A stretch of DNA of 36,312 nt from Candidatus Cloacimonadota bacterium (lineage in GTDB: Bacteria; Cloacimonadota; Cloacimonadia; Cloacimonadales; TCS61), in NCBI GenBank assembly GCA_021736135.1, contig JAIPGO010000035.1, forward strand, positions 1-36,312. The letters run 5' to 3'. The notes under the pieces are model-generated. The model saw only the letters and a list, made by a program, of their open reading frames with translations, had not been told where the DNA came from and did not search any database. Both the position numbers and the translations under genes were made by a program. Below, in pieces: positions 14,928 to 23,287 of the stretch. Positions within the stretch are counted from its first letter, which is position 1; every line of letters begins with the position of its first letter.

Positions 14928-17033
14928 ATGAAAGATAGAAAGAACACCCTTATACTGATTAGTGCCATCCTGATCAGTCTAATGCAGGTAGTTTTTAATC
15001 CTTTTCGCAGTTGGGAACGCACTCTTAATCTTAATCAAGGACAAATTGCCGAGCGTGAGATTGTGGCTCCAATAGAATTTGACATTTACAAAAGCCCCGC
15101 CAGACTTGAAAGGGAACAGAAAGAGGCGGAAGAACAAGTTAAAGATATTTACACAATATCAGATAATATAACTTTTAATGCCTTACGTAACCTAGATATT
15201 ATTTTCCGCCATTTTGAAAAACCCGACAGTATGAGTAACTCAGCCACCTTACAGGAAGAATTGAAAAGCAAAGGTTACAATCTCAGTCAGGAAACCTGCC
15301 AATACCTCATAAACCAGCAATTACGAAATAAAATCTATGACTATACTGCAGAAAAAGTAGCACGTATTTTTGAGATTGGGATATATCCGGAAAATTATTC
15401 AGATTCCAAGATCACCGTTAAGAGAAAGAATAACGTTCGAGATTACAATTTATTTAAGCTTTACGGATATGAGGAAGCACGAGACAAACTTATTGACGGT
15501 TTTAGCGATAATGCCGGAAAGGCAGTAATTGCTGAAATTGCAGACAACGTTCTGGTTGTAAACATAATCCAGGCACAAAATGCCACTTCGCAGGAAAAAC
15601 AGAGAGCAAGACTTCAGGTGCCTTTAACTGCGGGTAAGGTTCTCAAGAATGAAACGATTATAAGAAAGGGGGAGCGAGTTCGCGAAGAGCAGTTACAGGT
15701 GCTGCAAAGCCTGCATAAAGCTCTCGATGAGCAGAAGGTTGAAAACCAGAACTACAAGGCAATATTATCGGTTATTGGAACCTTCCTTTCCGTGTTACTG
15801 GTTCTTGTTATGTTTAAACTATTCATTAAAACCATCGACGACTTCCGGCAATATACAGAGAAACAGTATTTGTTGCTATTAATAATGTTTTTTACCGTAT
15901 CGCTGCTGACGATAGTAATCTGTAACCGTTTTGGCATTTCAGCGATGATCCTGCCCTTAAGTTTCTTTACAATAGTTGTCATGCAGCTTTTTAATCGTAA
16001 ACTTGCCTTTCTATATACTACTCTGCAGTTCTTTCTGGTAGTGATACTCACTCAGGGACAATATCTGCAGCCGCTATTACTAACTTTATCCGCCTTAGCA
16101 GTGCTGATTGTACCTAATTATAATAAGATTAATATCCGTCAGCTTTCGGTAAGTATCTATATCATGATTTTTCTGGTTCTGTTTACTATTGGTTTCGGTT
16201 TGAATCAGTTATTAAGTTTCGGGATAATAATGCAGCGGATTCTTTATGGGGGGATATCGGTATTTATATCCACGATACTGGCATTATCCCTGATACCCTA
16301 TCTGGAAGTACGCTTTGAAATTGTGACGCGGCAGCAGCTGCTGGAATTGCTGAATCTGGAAAATCCACTTCTTAAAAGACTGTCTAAAGAAATACCGGGG
16401 ACTTATCATCATTGCCTGGTTGTTGGCAATCTGGCAGAAAGTGCCGCCGAAGCAATTGGTGCCAATCATCTATTAGCCCGCGTTGGCAGTTATTTTCATG
16501 ACATTGGTAAACTAAGTAATACTAAGGTTTTTATAGAAAATAATCCGGCAGCAGCCAGGATTCATGACGATTTATTACCTAATCAGAGTGCTTATGCCAT
16601 CAAAAAACATATCAGCGCCGGGATTGAACTGGCAAAGAACGCGGGACTGCCGAAGCAGGTAATAGCAATAATTTCTCAGCATCATGGAACCTCAGTGATC
16701 AAGTATTTCAGGAATAAGGCAATTGAGAGCAATCTGGAATTTGAGGATCATGAATTCAGATACGATGGCCCCTTACCTCAAACGAGGGAGGCTGCTATTA
16801 TTATGATCGCTGATATTGTAGAATCACACTCCAAAGCAATGAATGAAATTAATCCGGAAATAATTGACAATCTCCTGCATGAGACTGTGAATAAACTTAT
16901 TCACGAAGGTCAGCTGGCAGAAGCACCACTGACACTCAAAGAACTGAATAAAATCATAAAAGCCATGCATCCCATTTTAACCGGTGTTTACAGCACCCGG
17001 ATCGAATATCCCGAAGACCATGATCGAAATTGA
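14928..17033 (+). CDS. pgpH: PgpH-type 7TM-HD phosphohydrolase (c-di-AMP phosphodiesterase)
   Basis: This 701-aa protein has the architecture of PgpH/YqfF. It has an N-terminal membrane helix (~8-25), an extracytoplasmic 7TMR-HDED domain (~30-275), seven membrane helices (~280-465) and a cytoplasmic HD domain (~480-690). The metal-binding residues are visible in GTYHHCLVVGNLAESAA and in YFHDIGK (H524-D525). Known members hydrolyse cyclic di-AMP. No ribosome-binding site precedes the ATG; the only AGGAGG nearby is buried in the terminator stem 24 nt upstream. It overlaps ybeY, a pairing common in other bacteria (yqfF-ybeY). The substrate is inferred from the family. Confidence 0.9.
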   Translation: MKDRKNTLILISAILISLMQVVFNPFRSWERTLNLNQGQIAEREIVAPIEFDIYKSPARLEREQKEAEEQVKDIYTISDNITFNALRNLDIIFRHFEKPDSMSNSATLQEELKSKGYNLSQETCQYLINQQLRNKIYDYTAEKVARIFEIGIYPENYSDSKITVKRKNNVRDYNLFKLYGYEEARDKLIDGFSDNAGKAVIAEIADNVLVVNIIQAQNATSQEKQRARLQVPLTAGKVLKNETIIRKGERVREEQLQVLQSLHKALDEQKVENQNYKAILSVIGTFLSVLLVLVMFKLFIKTIDDFRQYTEKQYLLLLIMFFTVSLLTIVICNRFGISAMILPLSFFTIVVMQLFNRKLAFLYTTLQFFLVVILTQGQYLQPLLLTLSALAVLIVPNYNKINIRQLSVSIYIMIFLVLFTIGFGLNQLLSFGIIMQRILYGGISVFISTILALSLIPYLEVRFEIVTRQQLLELLNLENPLLKRLSKEIPGTYHHCLVVGNLAESAAEAIGANHLLARVGSYFHDIGKLSNTKVFIENNPAAARIHDDLLPNQSAYAIKKHISAGIELAKNAGLPKQVIAIISQHHGTSVIKYFRNKAIESNLEFEDHEFRYDGPLPQTREAAIIMIADIVESHSKAMNEINPEIIDNLLHETVNKLIHEGQLAEAPLTLKELNKIIKAMHPILTGVYSTRIEYPEDHDRN

Positions 17034-17454
17034 ATTCAATAATCAAACTGATGCCGACATTACGGGAGTGCTCTTTCAGGTACTTGCCGGGAAAATAGCT
17101 GTGTGTGAAAATCTAAAATCAACTCTATCACTATCTCTGCTGCTGGTAAACAGCAGGAATATGCAGAAGTTAAATAAAACCTGGCGGGGAAAAAATGCAG
17201 CAACGGATGTACTGGCTTTCCCCTTCAATTTTCCTGCTGCGGAATTTCTGGGAGATATTATCATTGACATTGAAACGGCTTCCCGTCAAAAGGGTAAGCA
17301 GACCCTGAGTCATGAATTGCAGGTTCTTTTTTTACATGGGTTTCTGCATTTGCTTGGATATGATCATATAAGCGAAAGTGATGCAGTATTAATGCGGTCA
17401 AAAGAAAATGAATACAGAAATTATATTAAGGAGCAGATGTTAGATAGTGGATGA
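17020..17454 (+). CDS. ybeY: YbeY endoribonuclease (16S rRNA maturation)
   Basis: The protein is 144 aa. The zinc-binding signature HGFLHLLGYDH, a HxxxHxxxxxH motif near the C-terminus, is diagnostic for YbeY (PF02130). The WRGKNAATDVLAFPF segment matches the conserved NxxWRxxDxPTDVLSF region. YbeY takes part in 16S rRNA 3'-end maturation and ribosome quality control. I chose the ATG at 17020, overlapping the end of pgpH by 14 bp. A GTG at 16984 is possible but would add 12 residues not expected in the family. Its 3' end overlaps the next gene by 8 bp. Confidence 0.9.
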   Translation: MIEIEFNNQTDADITGVLFQVLAGKIAVCENLKSTLSLSLLLVNSRNMQKLNKTWRGKNAATDVLAFPFNFPAAEFLGDIIIDIETASRQKGKQTLSHELQVLFLHGFLHLLGYDHISESDAVLMRSKENEYRNYIKEQMLDSG

Positions 17455-18721
17455 TTCACTGCCATATTTACTACTGATAGTATTATTAATGTTATCAGCT
17501 TTTTTCTCCGGTTCTGAAACAGCTTTTTTTTCACTTACCAAGATTCAGCTTAAAAAGTATGAAAAGAAAAAACAAGCCAGCTACAGACGCATCAGCCATC
17601 TTTTAAGCAATCCCAGATCACTGTTAATATTGATTCTGCTGGGCAACACACTTGTGAACGTAACTGCTTCCAGTACAGCAGCAGTAATAGCCCTCAAGTT
17701 CGGTGAACGCTATTTAGGTAAAAGTGCACATGGCTTTGTCATCTTCTTCGAGATTGTGCTTATGACATTCCTGCTACTGATATTCGGTGAGATAACTCCC
17801 AAGCTTATAGCATTCAATTCTGCGGAAACTTTCAGTCGTAAAGCTTCTCTGCCACTTTTGATATTGTCATACATGCTTTTCCCGCTGTTGAAGATTCTGG
17901 AAATTATCAATAACCTGTTTTCCTCCCCTGGTCAACTGAACGAGAGCAGCAACATCACTCCGGAAGACCTGAGAAACCTGCTTAATTCAAAAAATACTGA
18001 TCATCCCCTGGAAGACTCTGAAAAGGAGATCATCAAGAGTATATTCCGCTTCTTTTCCGGAACCAAAGCCCGTGAGATCATGACTCCGCGCGTAGATATG
18101 GTTGCCATCGAAGAAAACGAATCTCTGGCTGAATTGCGGAAATGTTTCCTGGATTCCGGTCATTCCAAAATTCCGGTATATAAGAAAAATATTGATAATA
18201 TTATCGGATTTGTTTACGCCAAAGATGTGATTCTCGATACGGAAATCAACTCGATCCGCTCCTTATTGCGGCAATCAAATTACGTTACGGAAAACAGTCA
18301 GATCAGCACTATTCTTAATTTATTTCGACGCCGGAAATTACAGATCGCCCTCGTGGTTGATGAATATGGCGGAACCAGCGGTCTTTTGACTATGGAAGAT
18401 ATAATGGAAGAGATCGTAGGTGAGATCCTTGATGAATATGACAAGGAAGGTCCCACTATCAGTAAACTGAGTGAGGCAGAATATATTATCAGTGGAATGG
18501 TCACTATATCGGAACTGAATCAGAAATTTGATCTTGATATTCCGGAAGATGAATACGACAATCTGGCAGAATATCTTTATGACAGCTTCAACCGTGTACC
18601 CGTTCCCCTTGATTCATTTATCTATGATAATCGTATTAAATTCGTTGTTACCAATATCAAATCGCGGCGTATTAACTATGTGCGCCTGGAAATACTCTCA
18701 ACTGAAAACAACCAGATTTAG
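17447..18721 (+). CDS. CNNM/CBS-domain protein of the HlyC/CorC (hemolysin) family
   Basis: The protein is 424 aa. An N-terminal CNNM (DUF21) membrane domain with three to four helices (~1-190) is followed by a pair of CBS domains (~200-330) with EIMTPRVDMVAIEENESL and FVYAKDVI. A C-terminal CorC_HlyC domain (~345-420) comes last. The segment VVDEYGGTSGLLTMEDIMEE is typical. The family includes Mg2+/Co2+ efflux proteins (CorC, MpfA) and GldE of gliding bacteria; the substrate cannot be told from sequence. The start is GTG at 17447, with AAGGAG some 13 bases upstream, a rather wide spacing. The 3' end overlaps the DUF3108 gene by 44 bp. Confidence 0.87.
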   Translation: MDDSLPYLLLIVLLMLSAFFSGSETAFFSLTKIQLKKYEKKKQASYRRISHLLSNPRSLLILILLGNTLVNVTASSTAAVIALKFGERYLGKSAHGFVIFFEIVLMTFLLLIFGEITPKLIAFNSAETFSRKASLPLLILSYMLFPLLKILEIINNLFSSPGQLNESSNITPEDLRNLLNSKNTDHPLEDSEKEIIKSIFRFFSGTKAREIMTPRVDMVAIEENESLAELRKCFLDSGHSKIPVYKKNIDNIIGFVYAKDVILDTEINSIRSLLRQSNYVTENSQISTILNLFRRRKLQIALVVDEYGGTSGLLTMEDIMEEIVGEILDEYDKEGPTISKLSEAEYIISGMVTISELNQKFDLDIPEDEYDNLAEYLYDSFNRVPVPLDSFIYDNRIKFVVTNIKSRRINYVRLEILSTENNQI

Positions 18722-19418
18722 TATCCTGCTCTTTTTCTTTCTCCTGGCTAACAGCCTGAAAGCTGAAGAGCTGCAGATGTCTATCAGTTACCTGGGTTTA
18801 GACGTTGTCAATGTAGTACTTACCGATGATGGTAGGATCTTGAAGGTTACTGCTAAAGCAACTTTTCTGGCTTCTATTGCCGCCGGTATGGATAACAGTT
18901 ATATTGCCGAATATGTCGATGACTATTTACCGGTAAGAAGAAATAAAACTATAATCCAAAAAGATTATGAGGAAAACCGGACCATATTATATGACCGGGA
19001 TAATGACCTTGCCGTAAGAACAAGTCATCTCTCTTCTGATAGAAGCAAAACTTACCCCATTTATAAAGATACACGTGATTTCTTTACAGCACTTTTCTAT
19101 ATAAGAACTCACCTGGATACACCAAAACGGCTTTATCTGGATGCCAATGGACTGATCTGGTCCGCCGATTACACAATTGTGGGAATTGAAAAAATTAACT
19201 CGGTTCTGGGGAAAGTTGATGCCATCAAAGTTGAAGTGGATTTTAAAAAGATTTCTCCAGAAAATAAAGAAAGATCTGATATGTTAACTAATAACCTGGT
19301 TAACGAATCGAAAAAACTGGTTCTCTGGTTTTCTTCCGACAGCCGGCATTTACCCCTTAAAACACGTTACCAGAGAAAACCTTTCCCCGTATATTGGCTG
19401 TTGCAATCTTATGAATGA
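18678..19418 (+). CDS. DUF3108-family exported protein
   Basis: The ATG at 18678 gives 246 residues with a signal-like hydrophobic stretch (RFSILLFFFLLANSLKAEE, cleavage likely after LKA). A longer frame from 18528 would bury the signal deep inside the protein, so it is rejected. The mature part is beta-rich and matches the DUF3108 (PF11306) pattern: a paired opening (ISYLGLDVVNVVL), a conserved middle of the RDFFTALFYIRTH type, and a C-terminal LWFSSDSRHLPLKTRYQ. The fold is like a periplasmic lipid-carrier-type barrel half, but the function is unknown. The first 44 bp overlap the preceding gene and the stop overlaps the next gene, so all are in one operon. Confidence 0.75.
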   Translation: MCAWKYSQLKTTRFSILLFFFLLANSLKAEELQMSISYLGLDVVNVVLTDDGRILKVTAKATFLASIAAGMDNSYIAEYVDDYLPVRRNKTIIQKDYEENRTILYDRDNDLAVRTSHLSSDRSKTYPIYKDTRDFFTALFYIRTHLDTPKRLYLDANGLIWSADYTIVGIEKINSVLGKVDAIKVEVDFKKISPENKERSDMLTNNLVNESKKLVLWFSSDSRHLPLKTRYQRKPFPVYWLLQSYE

Positions 19419-19782
19419 TTCTTCTACAAAATTTAAAATTGCTTTTTACTTCTGGTTGATACTGATGCTCATTGGTTCATCTATTCCTGTTCGTTTTATC
19501 TCGCCTGAAAAAATGATAAGCTGGGATAAACTGGCTCACTTACTGGAATACTCCATACTGGCAGTTCTATATCATCTGATGCAGCGCCAGAACGGGAAAT
19601 CTCTGCTTATGCGGCATTATCTGCTGCTGGCTCTAGCCTTGCCAGCTATTGATGAACTGCACCAGTTGCTGATACCGGGACGCTCCTGCTCATATCTGGA
19701 TTTTACAGCAGATTTCCTGGGAGTTTCAGGTATTTTCCTGCTCCTGTTGATTCTCAGAAAATCCCGTAAGATCAGGATTTAA
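19411..19782 (+). CDS. VanZ-like small membrane protein
   Basis: The protein is 123 aa with four membrane helices. Conserved VanZ-like features (PF04892) are WDKLAHLLEYSILAVLY and DELHQLLIPGRSCSYLDF followed by TADFLG, with invariant Asp, His, Glu and Gln residues in place. The family is named for teicoplanin resistance in enterococci, but most members have no known function and lie in envelope operons. It overlaps the DUF3108 gene by 8 bp. At its 3' end it overlaps by 11 bp the convergent minus-strand gene, with no visible terminator between the two operons. Confidence 0.85.
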   Translation: MNDSSTKFKIAFYFWLILMLIGSSIPVRFISPEKMISWDKLAHLLEYSILAVLYHLMQRQNGKSLLMRHYLLLALALPAIDELHQLLIPGRSCSYLDFTADFLGVSGIFLLLLILRKSRKIRI

Positions 19783-20146
19783 CTTTTTTCAGAGCGATAA
19801 TCACTTCATATTTAAAAGGTGGCCGATCCCATATCTCTTTCATGATGTATTCCTGAGGATTATCCAATATTTCCTTTTCAGCAACTTCCACCACTTTCTT
19901 CTCTGAGTCAATAACCCAGTATTTCTTCACCTTTTCAGTAACTGTTTTCTTTTCAGCCATGATTACTCCTGTTAATTTATATTCCGGATGTTCTTCAATA
20001 TATTCCAGTAAAATTGATAGTCTAATATCCGTTAAGTACTGTTTACAAAAATTATCGCAACTTGCCGCACAGACAATAAGATCTTTAAACTGTTTGCTGC
20101 GGGGGCAGACTACGAGATTATTATTCTTTTTTCCAATTCCACGCAC
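19772..20146 (-). CDS. Small hypothetical protein with N-terminal Cys cluster
   Basis: The protein is 124 aa; no family recognised. The N-terminal third has four cysteines spaced as Cx(11)CxxxCxxxC (C14 in VVCPRS, then VCAASCDNFCKQ), which could bind a metal or Fe-S cluster. The C-terminal half (from about 60) is charged with short strands and ends in ALKKVKS. The start is a GTG sharing its G with the TAG of dapA (TAGTG), so translation is coupled; a later ATG at residue 63 would lose the cysteines. It is the last gene of the minus operon and runs into the VanZ-like gene from the other side. Confidence 0.6.
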   Translation of the reverse strand: MRGIGKKNNNLVVCPRSKQFKDLIVCAASCDNFCKQYLTDIRLSILLEYIEEHPEYKLTGVIMAEKKTVTEKVKKYWVIDSEKKVVEVAEKEILDNPQEYIMKEIWDRPPFKYEVIIALKKVKS

Positions 20147-21024
20147 TATTTTACCAACTTATATTTCTGCAATACAGCTTGCAGTTTCAAATAATTCTCT
20201 TCCTGTAGAAAACACATTGGCAGCCGGAATTCCCGCTCGATTATGCCCATCATCGCCAGAGCTTCTTTCACCGGGATAGGGCTGGTTTCCAGGAACATGG
20301 CTGCGTTCAGTTCCAGTAACTCCAGATGCTGCTTTCTAGCTGCAAGATAATTTCCTTCCAGGCAATAATGTGTCAATTCTCTTATTTTCTCAGGCACGAT
20401 ATTTGCCGTTACAGAAACAGTTCCCACAGCTCCACAGCTCATTAACGGCATATTAAGTGCATCTTCTCCGGAAAGCACAAAAAATCCTTCCGGTGCTCCC
20501 TTTACGATCTCGGATGTCTGCACCAGGTTTGCGGATGACTCCTTGATCCCCACGATACCCGGAAAATCATGTGCCAGGCGCAGCGTGGTGGCAGATGTTA
20601 TATTCACACCTGTTCGACCAGGTACATTATAAATGATCAAGGGTATGGCAACATTCTCCGCGACTGCTTTAAAATATTGATAAAGACCGTTCTGAGTTGG
20701 CTTATTGTAATAAGGTGTGATCACCAGTGCATAATCTGCCCCCTGGCTTTGTGCTTTAGTTGTGGCACTTATGGTTTTACTGAGATTATTTGTTCCGGTA
20801 CCCACAATTACCGGTAAACGTTTTTCAAGTTTATGAAGGCAGTAGTTCACGAAAAATTCCTTTTCATCTCCTGCCAAAGCCGGTGATTCACCTGTTGTTC
20901 CACAAAGCAGGATGCCATCGGTCTTCGCTGCCAGATGCATATCCAGCAGTCTGTCGACAGCATTATAATCGATCTTACCCTTTTTAAAGGGAGTTACCAG
21001 GGCAACAATGGAACCTTTTAACAT
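20146..21024 (-). CDS. dapA: 4-hydroxy-tetrahydrodipicolinate synthase (DapA)
   Basis: DapA condenses pyruvate with aspartate semialdehyde in lysine and meso-diaminopimelate synthesis. At 292 aa it has normal length. Motifs are all present: GTTGESPAL (T43, T44), YYNKPTQNG, YNVPGRTG (Y132, R137) and the Schiff-base Lys161 in GIKESS. R137 and the catalytic triad favour DapA over related aldolases such as N-acetylneuraminate lyase. GGAGG precedes the ATG by six bases. The start overlaps the 3' end of trmL by 7 bp. No other dap gene is in view. Confidence 0.93.
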   Translation of the reverse strand: MLKGSIVALVTPFKKGKIDYNAVDRLLDMHLAAKTDGILLCGTTGESPALAGDEKEFFVNYCLHKLEKRLPVIVGTGTNNLSKTISATTKAQSQGADYALVITPYYNKPTQNGLYQYFKAVAENVAIPLIIYNVPGRTGVNITSATTLRLAHDFPGIVGIKESSANLVQTSEIVKGAPEGFFVLSGEDALNMPLMSCGAVGTVSVTANIVPEKIRELTHYCLEGNYLAARKQHLELLELNAAMFLETSPIPVKEALAMMGIIEREFRLPMCFLQEENYLKLQAVLQKYKLVK

Positions 21025-21503
21025 ATTATCCTCCTGTCAGTGTTTTCATCACCTTTCCAGTGTATTTGTCTCAATGCTTCATATAAAAGTATCGCCACGC
21101 TATTGCTGAGATTTAGGGAGCGCAGGGCAGCAGACATGGGAATTGCCACAGTATCCGCCGCATTTTTCAGCAGTAGTTCTTCCGGCAGACCCCGTGATTC
21201 AGGCCCAAAAACAAAAGCGTCTCCCGGTTTATAAACCGGTTCTGTGTAGAGATGCCTGGCTTTGGTGGTGCAGTAATATATTTTATTTTGCTGCTGTAAC
21301 TCTACCAGTTCCGCCAGATCAGAATGTATATAAAGCTTCAGGTTTGACCAGTAATCAAGTCCCGCCCGTTTCAGATATTTATCATTCAGCAAAAACCGCA
21401 TTGGCTTGATCAGATGCAGCTCGCTGCCGGAACCTACGCACAGCCGTCCGATATTACCGGTATTAGCTGGTATTTCTGGCTGATATAATACAATTTTGAA
21501 CAT
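21018..21503 (-). CDS. trmL: tRNA (cytidine/uridine-34 2'-O)-methyltransferase TrmL
   Basis: The protein is 161 aa, a minimal SPOUT (trefoil-knot) methyltransferase. PEIPANTGNIGRLC at the N-terminus, FGPESRGLP, and IPMSAALRSLNLSNSVAI form the SAM-binding knot and match TrmL/YibK closely. It methylates the wobble base ribose of certain leucine tRNAs in the well-studied cases. It lies between the ThiB-like lipoprotein and dapA, with 4 bp to the former and an overlap with the latter. The function is independent of its neighbours; this is a housekeeping operon. Confidence 0.92.
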   Translation of the reverse strand: MFKIVLYQPEIPANTGNIGRLCVGSGSELHLIKPMRFLLNDKYLKRAGLDYWSNLKLYIHSDLAELVELQQQNKIYYCTTKARHLYTEPVYKPGDAFVFGPESRGLPEELLLKNAADTVAIPMSAALRSLNLSNSVAILLYEALRQIHWKGDENTDRRIIC

Positions 21504-21507
21504 CTCT

Positions 21508-22530
21508 TTACTTGTCCAGAGTCCGGTTTAATTTCTTCAACCAGAGTTCTTCTTCTCTTCTCACCTGTGTCTGCATCATGTTTCTACTTTTTCCTTCATA
21601 CATGGCAATATCTTCATTTAGTCCAAGTTCCGTGACAATTAACTTATTAACCGGATACATCCACTTTTTATTCCAGACTCTTCTCTGAAAATCTTTGTCG
21701 AGAAGGTATTCAACAAACTTTTTCGCCAGTATCTGCTGGCTGCTGTTTGCCATTATGGCAGCGTTTTCGACTATCCTGGCCGTACCTTCCTGCAATATCA
21801 CTCCCCGAATGCGGTTATTGCCGTTATTCTGATTATGATAGCGCATCTGCGTTATCATTGCCGGTATCAGGCTGCCTTCTTCTGCCAGAAAACGACGGTA
21901 GCCATCATCAAAGCTGTCTGTTCTTAAGAGAATATTCTTCTGGATACCATCCCATAAATACCTGAAACCATTTTTCCCAAACCTGGCTACACTGAAATGC
22001 AGAAATGCCCTGCCTGTTCCGGTTTTGACAGGATCCGGCATTATTATCGTTTCTGCCCAGTGATTATCCTGTAGCTCACCCAGGTTGAGAGGGGGCTTCT
22101 TTATATGCCTGCTATCGTAAGCGAGACATAAATAACTAAGTGCATAAGGTATAAAATAGCTCTCTTTGTCAAAGTAAAATTTATCATTAACGTATTTTCT
22201 GTTTTCTACTTCGGTTTTTTGAAAAAGTCGCGTCGCCAGCGCTTCTTCGATCAGGGAACCGGGAATACTGCAGATCACATCTGCCTGCAGGGAATCGCCT
22301 TCTGTCCGTAATAAGCCGATGATTTCTCCGGCATCAGTAAATTTTCTGATCTGCACCTGGCAATCGTTACGCGCTTCAAAATAGGAAAAGTCAGCCCATA
22401 ATTCTTCACTGATAAATGGTTCCGCACAATATACAATCAGATTACGCAAACCGCCATCTTCCTCTGCTGTCTTGTGCCTGCTGCAACCTGATAATGTCAG
22501 AAACATTAAAATTACTAATATCTTTTTCAT
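21508..22530 (-). CDS. Extracellular solute-binding lipoprotein, ThiB-like
   Basis: The protein is 340 aa. The lipoprotein signal is MKKILVILMFLTLSGCS with Cys16. The rest is a type-2 periplasmic binding protein (SBP_bac family) close in layout to thiamine- and iron-binding proteins: a YCAEPFISEELWADF opening, ADVICSIP, FIPYALSYLCLAYD, then MPDPVKTGTGRAFLHF, and a C-terminal helix pair with KKWMYPVNKL. Such proteins feed a substrate to an ABC permease. No matching permease or ATPase gene is nearby. The adjacent MlaE protein belongs to another transporter class. The substrate is unknown. Confidence 0.8.
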   Translation of the reverse strand: MKKILVILMFLTLSGCSRHKTAEEDGGLRNLIVYCAEPFISEELWADFSYFEARNDCQVQIRKFTDAGEIIGLLRTEGDSLQADVICSIPGSLIEEALATRLFQKTEVENRKYVNDKFYFDKESYFIPYALSYLCLAYDSRHIKKPPLNLGELQDNHWAETIIMPDPVKTGTGRAFLHFSVARFGKNGFRYLWDGIQKNILLRTDSFDDGYRRFLAEEGSLIPAMITQMRYHNQNNGNNRIRGVILQEGTARIVENAAIMANSSQQILAKKFVEYLLDKDFQRRVWNKKWMYPVNKLIVTELGLNEDIAMYEGKSRNMMQTQVRREEELWLKKLNRTLDK

Positions 22531-22531
22531 A

Positions 22532-23287
22532 TTAGTAACTGCCGAATAAAAATGCTGCTACTGTAAAATCAACGATCAGTATGGCTATTGAGGAATAGAC
22601 AACTGTGTCCATCGTCATTTTCCCCACACCTTCGGCACCTCCCTGCGCCTTGCTGCCTGCATAGCAGCCTGTCATCGTGATGACCAGCCCAAATAGAAAG
22701 GCTTTAACAAGTCCTCCCCACAAATTTGACGGCATGAAATAATTCTTCATTTCATTAAAAAAGGTGTAGCCATTTATATTGTATTTACTCACAGAAAGAG
22801 CAAAGGCTGATATTATGCCCACAAAATTGGCATATACAGTCAATAATGGCACCATCAGACAGCCGGCTACTACCTTGGGCATATAAAGATATTCCACCGG
22901 ATCAATTGCCATGCTAAGCAGACTGTCCAGTTGTTCACTCACTTTCATTGTGCCGATTTCCGCAGCTATAGATGCACCTACTTTTCCTGCCAGTACAAGC
23001 GCTGTTAATACAGGTGCCAGTTCAATCATGGTGGATTTGCCTACCAGTACACCGATCAAATGGGGTGGTATATAACCATTGGTAAGATAGGATGCCTGCA
23101 CGGCAGTTACAAGTCCCGTGAATGCTGAAGTAATAGTAACCAGCAATAGCGAATCCCAGCCTATTTTTTCCATTTGCTGCAGGATCTGAGGCATACGTCT
23201 GCTGAAATTTCCTGTCTTACTGAGCACTTGCCACTGAAATCTGGTAAATTCACCCAGTGCGCCGGTATATTGACGCAACCAGTTCAT
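22532..23287 (-). CDS. mlaE: MlaE-family ABC transporter permease
   Basis: The protein is 251 aa with five to six membrane helices. The signature IELAPVLTALVLAGKVGASI followed by AAEIGTMKVSEQLDSL is characteristic of MlaE/YrbE permeases (PF02405), which with MlaF, MlaD and others move phospholipid between the two membranes of diderm bacteria. This supports a Gram-negative envelope. The ATPase (MlaF) and MCE protein (MlaD), often adjacent, are not in this window on either side. The start overlaps dnaB by 4 bp (ATGA), and the next gene follows after one base. Confidence 0.92.
   Translation of the reverse strand: MNWLRQYTGALGEFTRFQWQVLSKTGNFSRRMPQILQQMEKIGWDSLLLVTITSAFTGLVTAVQASYLTNGYIPPHLIGVLVGKSTMIELAPVLTALVLAGKVGASIAAEIGTMKVSEQLDSLLSMAIDPVEYLYMPKVVAGCLMVPLLTVYANFVGIISAFALSVSKYNINGYTFFNEMKNYFMPSNLWGGLVKAFLFGLVITMTGCYAGSKAQGGAEGVGKMTMDTVVYSSIAILIVDFTVAAFLFGSY

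Noticed and set aside
18528-18677. N-terminal extension of the DUF3108 protein
   Set aside because: It overlaps 150 bp of the CBS-protein gene and hides the signal peptide in the middle.
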